Position numbers and translations under genes: made by a program. Below, piece by piece: positions 8,334-16,768 of a DNA stretch of 64,000 nt. The DNA lies in the NCBI GenBank assembly GCA_050745265.1, contig JBOGKE010000015.1, forward strand, positions 7,822 to 71,821, written 5' to 3'. Position 1 is the stretch's first letter, and each line of letters starts with the position of its first letter. The DNA is from RH2-MAG17b sp050745265 (GTDB lineage: Bacteria; Acidobacteriota; Terriglobia; UBA7540). The notes under the pieces were generated by a model. It saw only the letters and a list, made by a program, of their open reading frames with translations. It made no database searches and was not told the origin of the DNA.

Positions 8334-8452
8334 CTCAGGAGCTGTGAAACAGTGAACAGCCTCTCGCAAAGACGCCAAGGAAGCGCAAAGCGGAACTCCT
8401 CCTTTTGCTTTGCGGAACTTTGCGCCTTCGCGCCTTCGCGTGAGATATCTTA
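8334..8452. repeat. Dispersed repeat copy 3 facing an inverted partner
   Basis: CTCAGGAGCTGTGAAACA at the left leads into AACAGCCTCTCGCAAAG, as in copies 1 and 2. The right part (about 8400-8452), read on the minus strand, begins TCTCACGCGAAGGCGCGAAG, a related unit in opposite orientation. A transcript through the rluB-scpB gap could form a long imperfect hairpin. Confidence 0.5.
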
Positions 8453-8473
8453 AAGCGATCCTTTCCCAGCTTC

Positions 8474-9178
8474 TTAGGATTCGCCGGAATCGTCGCCGAA
8501 GGCGCGAATTTCCTCGTTCGGATCCGCGTCGGGCGCAGATCCTTGCCGCTCCGCGCCTTCCGCCTCTCCCGCGAGCGCAGCGGAATTCGGCGGTTCCGAA
8601 TTTGTGACGCTCTCCTCCCCGCCCAGCGGCACTCCGAGAGATTGGCGAGCCAGCTCTTCGAATTCCTTCAGGCTCGGCAGTTCGTTCAGGTCCTTCAGCC
8701 CAAAGTGAACGAGGAAATCCCGCGAGGTACGGTAGAGAATGGGACGGCCGACTACGTTCTTGCGCCCGGCGGTCACCACGAGCTTCTTCTCCATCAGTGT
8801 GTGCGCCACGCCGCCGCAATCGACTCCGCGAATCTCTTCAATCTCAGGCAGCGTGACCGGCTGGCGGTACGCGATCACGGCCAGCGTCTCGAGAGCGGGT
8901 TTTGAAAGGCGGATGGGAGGCTTCAAACTCTTGACAAAGCGGCGCAAAATCTCGTGGTGCTCCACCTTCGAGGCAAATTTGTAGCCGCCGGCGACGTAAC
9001 GAATACAAATCCCGTGCTCGGGCCGCTCGTATTCGCGGACCAAGTCGTCGAGCGCGGATTTGATTCTGTCGCGCTCCTCGCCCTCAACCGATTTCGCCAA
9101 CGTCTCGAGCGTTACCGGCTCCGGCGCCACGTAGATGATACCCTCGATCACCGCCCGGAAAACTTCGTCGCTCAGCAT
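8474..9178 (-). CDS. scpB: Segregation and condensation protein B
   Basis: Starting at MLSDEVFRAVIEGIIYVAPE, the 234-residue protein is a pair of winged-helix domains (LETLAKSV, ETLAVIAYRQPVTLPEIEEI) with the signature IRGVDCGGVAHTLMEKKLV and GRPILYRTSRDFLVHFGLKD. An acidic, Ser/Glu-rich tail of about 50 residues follows. ScpB joins ScpA and SMC in the condensin-like complex that compacts and segregates the chromosome. The open frame runs upstream to 9325, overlapping scpA, but that part is Arg-rich and unlike the family. I chose the ATG at 9178 on homology; an ATG at 9265 cannot be excluded. Confidence 0.9.
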   Translation of the reverse strand: MLSDEVFRAVIEGIIYVAPEPVTLETLAKSVEGEERDRIKSALDDLVREYERPEHGICIRYVAGGYKFASKVEHHEILRRFVKSLKPPIRLSKPALETLAVIAYRQPVTLPEIEEIRGVDCGGVAHTLMEKKLVVTAGRKNVVGRPILYRTSRDFLVHFGLKDLNELPSLKEFEELARQSLGVPLGGEESVTNSEPPNSAALAGEAEGAERQGSAPDADPNEEIRAFGDDSGES

Positions 9179-9224
9179 CGCCTGGTTTTGCCCTTTTGAG
9201 AACGCATGCAATCGTTCGCGCGGC

Positions 9225-10139
9225 TCATGAATGATTCGGCGCAGCCTGACCTTCAGGCGGCTCATACGCTTCGTCGAGACTGGCTTCGAGCGCCGCCGCG
9301 CTGAGGCCGGCCATGATCTCCTCAAATCGCCGGTTCCGATGGATCGTCACCGCCGCGAAAAGTTCCCTCTGCCGCAGCACCACCGCGCCAATTCGCACCA
9401 TCTCGAGGAGAGCGAGAAACAGCGCAATCAAGGCCTGCCGCGCGAGATAACCGTCCATCAAATCGTCAAGCCGGACGGGGCTTGATCGCGAAAGCAGCAC
9501 CTCTTTCACATGTTCGATCATTTCGGACACCGTTACTTCATCGCGCTCAACGCGCAGCGGCGGCCGCTTCTTGGCTCGCTCAACCACTTCCCGGAATGCA
9601 GCGATGAGATCGAAGACGGATACCGCGAGCCCGGGCTCGTCCTCGGCGTCGATAAATTCGCCGATGCCCGGCTGCGACCACGAAGCGTCCTCGACGACGC
9701 GCTTCGACTGCAGCATCTCGGCCGCGTTCCTGAACTGCTCGTGCTCGAGCAGCCGGTGCACCAAATCCAGGCGCGGGTCCTCCTGCTCTTGCGCCGGGGC
9801 TTCCGGGTCCGGCGGAAGCAGCAACCGCGATTTGATGTGAATTAGCGTCGCGGCCATGAAGATGAATTCAGCCGCGACGTCGATATTCATCTCCTCCATC
9901 ACGTGAAGATAGTCCAGGTATTGGCGAGTGATCTGCGCGATTGGAATGTCGTAGATGTTGATCTTCTGCTTGCGGATCAGGTCGAGCAGGAGATCGAGCG
10001 GGCCTTCATACGCCTCCAGCCTCAGCAGGGGCGCAGTAGGATCGGCCGGCATCACGACTTTCGCTTGCGGTAGTGCCCGGGGTTCGGAATTCGGCTCGTG
10101 AGAACCCGCGGCCGGGAGTGGTTGAGCTTCGTCGGGCAT
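9225..10139 (-). CDS. scpA: Segregation and condensation protein A
   Basis: The protein (about 304 residues from the ATG at 10139, preceded by CAGGGAA) has the kleisin signature LRLEAYEGPLDLLLDLIRKQ, then INIYDIPIAQITRQYLDYL and AAEFIFMAATLIHIKSRLLL, the SMC-binding N-terminal half. The C-terminal winged helix is seen in RQALIALFLALLEMVRIGAV. It bridges SMC heads and binds ScpB. It lies directly upstream of scpB, with trpS before it, so a trpS-scpA-scpB-rluB operon is likely. A start ten residues upstream is possible. Confidence 0.93.
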   Translation of the reverse strand: MPDEAQPLPAAGSHEPNSEPRALPQAKVVMPADPTAPLLRLEAYEGPLDLLLDLIRKQKINIYDIPIAQITRQYLDYLHVMEEMNIDVAAEFIFMAATLIHIKSRLLLPPDPEAPAQEQEDPRLDLVHRLLEHEQFRNAAEMLQSKRVVEDASWSQPGIGEFIDAEDEPGLAVSVFDLIAAFREVVERAKKRPPLRVERDEVTVSEMIEHVKEVLLSRSSPVRLDDLMDGYLARQALIALFLALLEMVRIGAVVLRQRELFAAVTIHRNRRFEEIMAGLSAAALEASLDEAYEPPEGQAAPNHS

Positions 10140-10205
10140 CTTACAATTTCCCTGAGCAACACCCCTCAAGCTTCCGGCTCTCGCCGCGCGGCAGAGATGC
10201 GGAAG

Positions 10206-11249
10206 TTAACTTCCCGCCGTTTCCCGGTGGCAACCTGCCGCAAGCCGCTCCGCATCGGGAACCAGGTTCATGGACGAGCGAACTTCTGACATCGTGGCTT
10301 GAGCGGCAGTTCGCGCCTGCGCCGTTCCTTCTTCGAGAATATCCCACACGCGCTGAGGATTCTGCTCGAGCGGTTTGCGCCGCTCGCGGATGGGGTCGAG
10401 AATTCGGTTCAGCGGAGCCGCCATCAGCTTCTTGCACTCGACACATCCGATCTCCGCCGTCTGGCATTCGCGATGGACGCGTTCGATGACATCAGCCGTC
10501 GAAAAAAGCTTGTGGAAGTCGAACACCGGGCAAATGTCGGGGTTGCCGGGATCGCTCCGCCGTTTCCGCGCCGGATCGGTCATCATACCGGCCACTTTTT
10601 TCGAGACGATCTCGGCCGTGTCGGATAGATAGATCGCATTGCCGTAGCTCTTCGACATCTTGCGACCGTCCGTTCCGGGCAGCCGGGGCGAGCGGGTGAG
10701 CAGGGCCTGCGGCTCCGGAAATATCGAACCGTAAAGATGGTTGAAGCGCCGCGCGATTTCCCGCGTCAGCTCAATGTGCGGAACCTGATCTTCGCCGACC
10801 GGCACGCAATCCGCCTTGTACATCAAAATGTCCGCTGATTGGAGCACGGGATAGCCGAGAAAACCATAGTTGTGCAAGTCGCGATCCTTGATGTTCTCCA
10901 GTTGTTCTTTGTATGTCGGAACGCGTTCCAGCCAGCCGAGCGGCGTGAACATCGAAAACAGCAGGTGAAGCTCGGCGTGTTCGGGCAGCCGCGACTGGAC
11001 AAAAAAAGTTGTTCGCTGCGGGTCGAGTCCGACGGCGAGCCAGTCTGTGACCATCTCCTGAATGTTCGTTTGTAGCTGCCCCACGTCCGCATAATCGGTG
11101 GTCAGCATGTGCCAGTCGGCGACAAAATGGTAGCTCTCGAATTCATCCTGGAGCTTCACCCAGTTTTCGAGAGCGCCCACAAGGTTGCCGAGGTGCAGTT
11201 TGCCCGTAGGGCGCATCCCGCTCAGAATTCGGGGACGGTGGCGTGGCAT
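10206..11249 (-). CDS. trpS: Tryptophan-tRNA ligase
   Basis: The class I aminoacyl-tRNA synthetase (347 residues) has SGMRPTGKLHLGNLVGAL (the HIGH-type motif), TDYADVGQLQTNIQEMVTDW, HIELTREIARRFN (Trp pocket) and GRKMSKSYGNAI (KMSKS loop). The long insertion with CPVFDFHKLF and CQTAEIGCVECKKLM, containing three cysteines, is typical of a longer TrpRS subtype. It charges tRNA-Trp in the cytoplasm. The frame opens with a TTG at 11261, but the ATG at 11249 gives the standard N-terminus. The AGGAG before it is unusually close (two bases). Confidence 0.95.
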   Translation of the reverse strand: MPRHRPRILSGMRPTGKLHLGNLVGALENWVKLQDEFESYHFVADWHMLTTDYADVGQLQTNIQEMVTDWLAVGLDPQRTTFFVQSRLPEHAELHLLFSMFTPLGWLERVPTYKEQLENIKDRDLHNYGFLGYPVLQSADILMYKADCVPVGEDQVPHIELTREIARRFNHLYGSIFPEPQALLTRSPRLPGTDGRKMSKSYGNAIYLSDTAEIVSKKVAGMMTDPARKRRSDPGNPDICPVFDFHKLFSTADVIERVHRECQTAEIGCVECKKLMAAPLNRILDPIRERRKPLEQNPQRVWDILEEGTAQARTAAQATMSEVRSSMNLVPDAERLAAGCHRETAGS

Positions 11250-11511
11250 TTCTCCTGGCAAGCTGGCGGCTCCGTTCTTCCTTGCCAGAATAGCACAGCC
11301 AAAGCGGGTGCTGTGACTGCGCGGCTTACCGGCGCAACAGAGCTCCGTGCATCTCCCTCACCCGGCTCGCGGAGTTTATCCCGAGCGCAGCGGAGGGGCT
11401 CGCCACCCTCTCCCCGCGAAGGAGCCATTTCATGCTTCGGGGTGTCGGCGAAGCGGCATGAGAAACTTCCTCCGAATGACACGCTCCCGGATTTTTCGCT
11501 AGTGGGCTAGC
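11250..11511. other. Intergenic region with repeat-like palindromic pieces
   Basis: There is no credible gene. The stretch 11385-11500 contains pieces related to the CATTCTGAGC-type palindrome family (TCCGAATGACACGCTCC near 11470) but no complete copy. Confidence 0.4.
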
Positions 11512-12729
11512 CTAGCTAGTCCCGGCTGCGGAATTCGATGGACTACTCACGATGCCGTAGGCGCGCAAGAACTCGGCCGCCTGGCGATTCCAATTCAGCT
11601 CGTCCTCAATTCTGCGGCGGCCCTCGCCGCCGAGCTGCCGCCGCAGCGCCGGCGAGTTGAGCAGCGAGACGATCTGGTCCGCAAAGTCCCGCAAATCGTT
11701 CGGGCGTGCATAAAGCGCAGCGTCGCCCGCCGCTCGCCGCCCTTCGGTAAGATCAAACAGCACCACCGGGCATCCAAACGCCATGTACTCGAGCACCTTG
11801 TTCATGGTCGATTTGTCGTTCATCTCGTTCTTCGGATCGGGAGCAACGCAAACGTCGGCGGTGGAGAGATACACGGCGAGGTCGGCATCGGAAACTCGCC
11901 CTGGAAACTGCACGATCGCCTCCAGTCCCTTTTGCGCAGCAATGGCCCTCAGGCGGCGAAATTCGGGACCTCCGCCGATCAGAGTAAATGCGGTTTCACC
12001 GCCCGGCGATTCTTGAGCGATGAGGCCGATCGCATCGAGCAGCAGGTCGAGCCCCTCCTGCGGGCCCATGACGCCGAGGTACACGACGAGATACGCCTTG
12101 CCGCGTTTCAGCTCGGGCCGCGGCGCGCCCCGGAAGAACACCGACGGGTCGGGGCTGCTCCGCACCACAAAAACGCGGTCGGGCGCCATGCCTCCGCGCT
12201 CGATCGCGATTTGGCGATACGATTCATTGGTGGCGATCGAGACATCCGCCGCGCGGTAGGTCAACTTTTCCGCGAGGCAGACGAGCCGGTAAAAAAGTCC
12301 GCGACGCTTGCCGTATTTCGCCTGATAGAGCTCGGGGTTCAGGTCGTGATGATCGAAGACGAAGCGAACACCAAAGCATTTGAAAAAGAGCGCGACGAGG
12401 AAAATCGTGTCGGGGGGATTGCACGCCTGCAAAGTTCGAAAACGCGTGCGGCGATAAACGCGCAGCGCGAGCACAAACTCCGCCGCGAGAGCCCAAGCGT
12501 ACTCGATGAGATAGCCCGCGGGACCGGAAGCCTCAGGCACCCAGTGCCGCCAGATTTCGATCCCCTCGATCGTCTCACGGCTCGCCTGATACGCGCCCAT
12601 TTTCGGGCAGATCACCGAAACGCGGTACCCGGCGCCTCGTAAGGCGCGAGCTTCCTGCCAGACACGGCGGTCCATGGGCGCCGGCAGGTTTTCAATAATG
12701 ATCAGAACGCTCGGATGCGGTTCACTCAA
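11512..12729 (-). CDS. Glycosyltransferase family 4
   Basis: The 405-residue GT-B enzyme opens with VLIIIENLPAPMDRRVWQEA and GYRVSVICPKMG. The acceptor half contains VRFVFDHHDLNPELYQAKYG. The donor half has VVYLGVMGPQEGLDLLLDAI, TLIGGGPEFRRL and the EX7E-type region LEYMAFGCPVVLFDLTEGRR. It probably adds a sugar to a lipid-linked exopolysaccharide precursor at the inner membrane face. The start is a TTG at 12727-12729, since no ATG lies near the N-terminus; only a weak GGAA precedes it. It lies just downstream of the asparagine synthase gene, a pairing common in exosortase-linked polysaccharide loci (inference). Confidence 0.9.
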   Translation of the reverse strand: MSEPHPSVLIIIENLPAPMDRRVWQEARALRGAGYRVSVICPKMGAYQASRETIEGIEIWRHWVPEASGPAGYLIEYAWALAAEFVLALRVYRRTRFRTLQACNPPDTIFLVALFFKCFGVRFVFDHHDLNPELYQAKYGKRRGLFYRLVCLAEKLTYRAADVSIATNESYRQIAIERGGMAPDRVFVVRSSPDPSVFFRGAPRPELKRGKAYLVVYLGVMGPQEGLDLLLDAIGLIAQESPGGETAFTLIGGGPEFRRLRAIAAQKGLEAIVQFPGRVSDADLAVYLSTADVCVAPDPKNEMNDKSTMNKVLEYMAFGCPVVLFDLTEGRRAAGDAALYARPNDLRDFADQIVSLLNSPALRRQLGGEGRRRIEDELNWNRQAAEFLRAYGIVSSPSNSAAGTS

Positions 12730-12816
12730 GCGGGTTCCAATGGCTCTTGCGCCGGCAACCGAAGAGCGGAAATGCGCGCGAAGGGCATGGATTAGGAGTT
12801 TAGTCAGCCAGCCGCA

Positions 12817-12890
12817 GTCATTCCGCCCAAAGCGAAGAATCTCGCGAGTCGCTCACTTCACAAGCAGATTGTTCGCTCCCTCAGAATGAC
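12817..12890. repeat. Imperfect palindrome, GTCATTC...GAATGAC family
   Basis: GTCATTCC at the left and AGAATGAC at the right bound a 74-base imperfect palindrome with GCGAAGAATCTCGCGAG inside. The core is shared with the larger element at 57530-57673. Confidence 0.5.
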
Positions 12891-12926
12891 AGAGTGATCG
12901 AGTTTTTGCGCAAACTGCCGAGCCGT

Positions 12927-14801
12927 TCAGCTATTCGGCCCGCCGCTCATCCTTTCGCGCTCCCTCTGCCACAGCTCGAAATTAAGCAACGGCCAAAGCT
13001 GCTTCCGCCGGTCGCGGGCGCCCTCGAAATGCTCGGCGACCAGCCGCTCGACGGCCGATGGATTGAAATAGGCGCGCCACCTCGCCTGCGGGGAGAGCAC
13101 AAGATCGCCGATCATTGGTTTGAGCGCACCCCGGAACCACAGCCCGGCGGGCGCTGTGAACCCGACCTTGCGTCGGTTAAGGATCTCTTCAGGCAGCAGA
13201 TTTCGCAGCATGCGCCGAAGGAAAGCTTTCGGTTTGAATCGCCGCACAAGCATCGAATCGGGAATGGCCGCGGCGAATTCGACCAGCTGGTGATCGAGGA
13301 ACGGCACCCGCTCCTCGATGGAGGCCGCCATCGTCATATGATCGCCTCGCAGCAGCAAGTTGTCGGGTAGCCAGATTTTCAAGTCGGTGTAGAGCATGCG
13401 CTTCAGCGGTGTACGGTTTGGCGCGAGATGGCGTCCGAAGAGCTGCGCTGCATGACCCGGGTCGATCTGCTCCAGAAATTCACGCGTGAATAGAGCGGCG
13501 AGCTCGACTTCCGTGAACGAACCGAACCACGCCGCAATCCGCTCGTCATCCCTTCTGAGCGACAAGGCCTCCAGGGCCAGTTGGGCGCGTCCCATACGAT
13601 AAGGCAGCGCGCGGGCGATGCGCTGCGCCGATCGAAACGGCAATCGCGCGACGACGCGGTGCAGCGGGTCCGCGGCGTACTTCGGATAGCCCGCGAAGGT
13701 CTCGTCGCCTCCTTCGCCAGCAAGCACGACCTTGACGGTCTCTGCGGCGCACTGGGCCAGCCGGAAGAGCGCCACGTCTGTGGGCTCCGCCACCGGCTCG
13801 GCGCGCATCGCGACGAGGCGCGGCAGGTGATGCTCGAAATCGCCGGGGCCGATGATCAACTCGTGGTGTTCGGTTGCGAAGAGCGCCGCGACCGAGCGAG
13901 CGTAGGGCAGTTCGCTGTAGCCCGGCTGATCGAATCCCACGGAAAACGTGCGCAACGGCCGCGCTCCCAGCTTCGCCATGAGCGCCACGAGCGCGCTCGA
14001 GTCCAGGCCCCCGCTCAGGAAAGCTCCTATCGGTGCGTCCGCGATCAGCCGCAAACGGATGGATTCGGTTAAGCGCTCGAGCGCCTCGCGCCCTAGATCC
14101 TCTTCGGCGCCGCGCCGGTCCGTCCCCGCCGGAACATCCCAGTATCGCGCCGTACTCACGCCGAGGGCGTCCGCGTGCAGATACTCTCCCGGAAGCAGCT
14201 TGTGGACGCCGCGATAGAGCGTGCGCGGCGCCGGTACGTAGCGCAGCAGAAAATAATCGTAAACGGATTGAGGCTCCGTCTCGAAACGCGCCCCGCTCAT
14301 CCGTTCGAGCGCCGCGAGTTCGGAAGCAAAGCTGATCCCTTCCCCCGTCACGCGGTAGAACAGCGGTTTGACCCCCAAGCGGTCTCGTGCCAGAAAGAGC
14401 CGGCGTTTACGCTTGTTCCACACGGCAAACGCGAACATGCCGCGCAGATCTTCCAGGCACTTGGCCCCGCGCTCCTCGTAGAGATGCAGGATCACCTCGG
14501 TGTCGGATTCAGTGGCAAAGCGATGGCCGCGCGCCGCAAGCGATGCGTGAAGCTCGCGGTAGTTGTAAATCTCTCCGTTAAACGTGATCCAGAGGGACCC
14601 GTCTTCGTTGACGATCGGCTGGCGCCCGCCCGGAATATCGATGATACTGAGGCGCCGATTGCCCAGCGCCAACTCGGAATCCGAATAAACGCCCGCGTCG
14701 TCCGGGCCGCGGTGAGCCAGCGCGCTCATACCGCGCGCGAGCAAGCCAAGGTCCGCCGGAGCGAGACTCGAGAAATTGAAGATTCCGCAGATTCCACACA
14801 C
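12927..14801 (-). CDS. asnB: Asparagine synthase (glutamine-hydrolysing), exopolysaccharide-type amidotransferase
   Basis: The 624-residue enzyme has an N-terminal class II glutaminase domain (CGICGIFNF, LAHRGPDDAGVY, RLSIID, FNGEIYNYREL) and a C-terminal synthetase domain with the PP-loop FLSGGLDSSALVAL and VVLAGEGGDETFAGYPKY. The catalytic cysteine must follow the initiator, so the start is the GTG at 14799-14801 (V-C-G-I-C-G); the frame upstream of it is not part of the enzyme. Length and motifs fit the amidotransferase of exosortase-associated polysaccharide loci better than housekeeping AsnB. It lies next to a GT4 gene on the same strand. The substrate may be a sugar or capsule component rather than aspartate; the sequence alone does not decide. 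Confidence 0.92.
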   Translation of the reverse strand: MCGICGIFNFSSLAPADLGLLARGMSALAHRGPDDAGVYSDSELALGNRRLSIIDIPGGRQPIVNEDGSLWITFNGEIYNYRELHASLAARGHRFATESDTEVILHLYEERGAKCLEDLRGMFAFAVWNKRKRRLFLARDRLGVKPLFYRVTGEGISFASELAALERMSGARFETEPQSVYDYFLLRYVPAPRTLYRGVHKLLPGEYLHADALGVSTARYWDVPAGTDRRGAEEDLGREALERLTESIRLRLIADAPIGAFLSGGLDSSALVALMAKLGARPLRTFSVGFDQPGYSELPYARSVAALFATEHHELIIGPGDFEHHLPRLVAMRAEPVAEPTDVALFRLAQCAAETVKVVLAGEGGDETFAGYPKYAADPLHRVVARLPFRSAQRIARALPYRMGRAQLALEALSLRRDDERIAAWFGSFTEVELAALFTREFLEQIDPGHAAQLFGRHLAPNRTPLKRMLYTDLKIWLPDNLLLRGDHMTMAASIEERVPFLDHQLVEFAAAIPDSMLVRRFKPKAFLRRMLRNLLPEEILNRRKVGFTAPAGLWFRGALKPMIGDLVLSPQARWRAYFNPSAVERLVAEHFEGARDRRKQLWPLLNFELWQRERERMSGGPNS

Positions 14802-14864
14802 TTCAGCACCATACGGAAAGGCCGCGGGCGCTGCCGTTCGGCGCACGGCAAGGCCGGCGCTACA

Positions 14865-16370
14865 TCAGCCGCGCCTCGCCTTCCCAAATTCGCTTCGGGA
14901 GCGGCTATAGGCGAAGTAGATGATCAGGCCGATGAACAGCCATACGACGAAGCGCAGCCAAGTCTCGACCGGAAGACTGGCCATCAGGATCAAGCAGCAA
15001 ACGATCGCGGCGAGGGGGATGAAAGGAACCCACGGTACGCGAAAACCGCGGCGGCGTTCGGGCTGCTTCCGGCGCAGGACGAGCACGCCCGCGGCAACCA
15101 GTATGAACGCGAAGAGCGTGCCGATGTTGGTCAGGTTCGCCAGCGTGCTCACGTCAAAAACTCCCGCGGGAATGGCGACGAAGAATCCCGCCACCCAGGT
15201 GCTGACGTGCGGAGTGCGGTACTTTCGGTGCACGCTCGAAAAGGCCCGCGGAAGCAAGCCGTCGCGCGACATAGCGAACCAGATGCGCGCCTGGCCAAGC
15301 TGGTAGACCAGCAGCGAGCTGGTCATCCCGATGAGCGCTCCGATCACAACCCAGCGTTCCACCGAAACCATCCCGATGGCGTGCAGCGCGTTCGCCACGG
15401 GCGCAGCGTTCGCGAGTTGGGGCCATTTCTGAATGCCGGTCAGCACCACGGCCACGGCGATGTAAAGAATCGCGCAGGCGATGAGCGAAGCCATGATCCC
15501 GAACGGCACGTCTTTCTGCGGATTTGTGCACTCCTCGGCCGCCGTCGAGACCGAATCGAAACCGATGTAGGCGAAGAAAACGAGCGCGCCGCCGGTCAGC
15601 ACGCCCTGCCATCCGTTCGGCATGAACGGCTTCCAGTTGATCGGCTTCACGTGCGGCGCGGCGGCGGCTATGAAGACGAAAATTGCGAGAATCTTAATCC
15701 CCACCATGATGCTGTTGGCGCTGGCGCTCTCGCGGATTCCGATCACCAGAATCACCGTCAGAATCATCACGATCAGAAAGCCGGGCAGATCGAAATACGA
15801 TCCGGACCACCGGCCGTCCACGATGATCGGCTCCATCAGCTGGCGGGGGAGCGTGATGCCGAAGCTTTGCAGAAGGCTGTCCACATAAGCGGAGTAGCCC
15901 ACGGCGACCGTCATATTGCTGACCGCGTATTCCAGAATCAGATCCCAGCCGATGATCCAGGCGACAATTTCTCCGAGCGTTGCGTAGGTATACGTGTAGG
16001 CGCTTCCGGCGATGGGGATCATCGAGGAAAGCTCGGCGTAGCACAGACCTGCCAGCCCGCAGACGATCGCCACCAGAAGAAACGATAAGGCGATGGCGGG
16101 GCCGGCGCCCGGCCTGCCGGCAACGCCCAGCGCGTGCTCGCCATGCATCAGCGCGGCGAACAGCGGCGCGTTTAGAATGCTGTGGAACTCCAGCTTCTCG
16201 CCCGCCGCCGCGGTTCCCGTGATCACAAAAATCCCGGCGCCGACGATCGCGCCAATTCCCAAGGCGGCGAGCGACCACGGCCCGAGCGTTTTCCGGAGCC
16301 GGTGCTCGGGGTTCTCCGAATCGGCCAGGAGACGGTCAATGCTTTTGGTACGGAAATATTGGCTTGGCAT
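14865..16370 (-). CDS. APC-family amino acid permease (cationic amino acid transporter-like)
   Basis: The protein of about 501 residues has many hydrophobic segments and the APC signature in its first helix (LGIGAIVGAGIFVITGTAAA), GLAGLCYAELSSMIPIAGSA, and FFAYIGFDSVSTAAEECTNP in helix 6. It has a cytoplasmic N-terminus and ends in a basic tail. It imports or exchanges amino acids across the inner membrane, in the YfnA/CAT group; the substrate is not readable. A TTG precedes the ATG at 16370; I use the ATG. It ends 63 bases before the asparagine synthase start on the same strand. Confidence 0.9.
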   Translation of the reverse strand: MPSQYFRTKSIDRLLADSENPEHRLRKTLGPWSLAALGIGAIVGAGIFVITGTAAAGEKLEFHSILNAPLFAALMHGEHALGVAGRPGAGPAIALSFLLVAIVCGLAGLCYAELSSMIPIAGSAYTYTYATLGEIVAWIIGWDLILEYAVSNMTVAVGYSAYVDSLLQSFGITLPRQLMEPIIVDGRWSGSYFDLPGFLIVMILTVILVIGIRESASANSIMVGIKILAIFVFIAAAAPHVKPINWKPFMPNGWQGVLTGGALVFFAYIGFDSVSTAAEECTNPQKDVPFGIMASLIACAILYIAVAVVLTGIQKWPQLANAAPVANALHAIGMVSVERWVVIGALIGMTSSLLVYQLGQARIWFAMSRDGLLPRAFSSVHRKYRTPHVSTWVAGFFVAIPAGVFDVSTLANLTNIGTLFAFILVAAGVLVLRRKQPERRRGFRVPWVPFIPLAAIVCCLILMASLPVETWLRFVVWLFIGLIIYFAYSRSRSEFGKARRG

Positions 16371-16380
16371 CAAAGCAGGC

Positions 16381-16535
16381 TTCAGGTGCCCGTGGTCAGG
16401 TGTCGGTGGTCACTGACCCGTGCTAGTGATTTGCAGTCTGTGGCCAGTTGTCTGTCGGATACGGAGCGGAACCAGGGTGGCGGAGACCGGAGGGTTCTCC
16501 TCAGCCCTGACACCTGGCGCCCGACACCTGCCTTG
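16381..16535. repeat. Degenerate short-word array (GTGGTCA/CAGGTGTC words)
   Basis: Words such as GTGGTCAGGTGTC, GTGGTCACTG, GTGGCCAGTTGTC and GACACCTGGCGCCCGACACC recur in both orientations over about 155 bases. It is one of five similar but word-distinct arrays in this window. Confidence 0.5.
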
Positions 16536-16536
16536 C

Positions 16537-16695
16537 TCACTTTCGACGCGCTTGAGCGCCCGAGCTCGTTCTCTTGACTTTCGGCTTGTGGGAACCGCGC
16601 GGATCGGTCCGCTTGGCGAGGGGTGGTCTCTTAGCGCGGGCTGCGCGCTTGAGTTTTTTCCGTTCAGACTTGTCGTTGATCTTTTGCGTATTCAT
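16537..16695 (-). CDS. Small very basic protein, 52 residues
   Basis: The ATG at 16693-16695 opens a 52-residue frame (MNTQKINDKSERKKLKRAAR, ending AQARRK) that is about 40 percent Lys/Arg with no hydrophobic stretch. A GGAG lies 15 bases upstream, too far for a good ribosome-binding site. The strong bias for Lys/Arg codons is unlike the surrounding non-coding frames. Such short basic proteins often bind nucleic acid or the ribosome, but I recognise no family. It lies between pcrA/uvrD and the permease on the same strand. Confidence 0.5.
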   Translation of the reverse strand: MNTQKINDKSERKKLKRAARAKRPPLAKRTDPRGSHKPKVKRTSSGAQARRK

Positions 16696-16768
16696 GGACG
16701 AGGGTCTCTACTCCATTCTTTGAGCAAGGTGTCTACTTATTTCAGATGCGGTGGAGTCCTTGATTTTC

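Noticed and set aside
8474..9325. Longer scpB start at 9325
   Set aside because: It would overlap scpA by 100 bases with an Arg-rich stretch unlike ScpB; the family begins at the ATG at 9178.
14175..16088. Long plus-strand frame opposite asnB and the permease
   Set aside because: It spans two well-supported genes on the opposite strand; its Arg/His/Asp-rich composition is typical of antisense reading.
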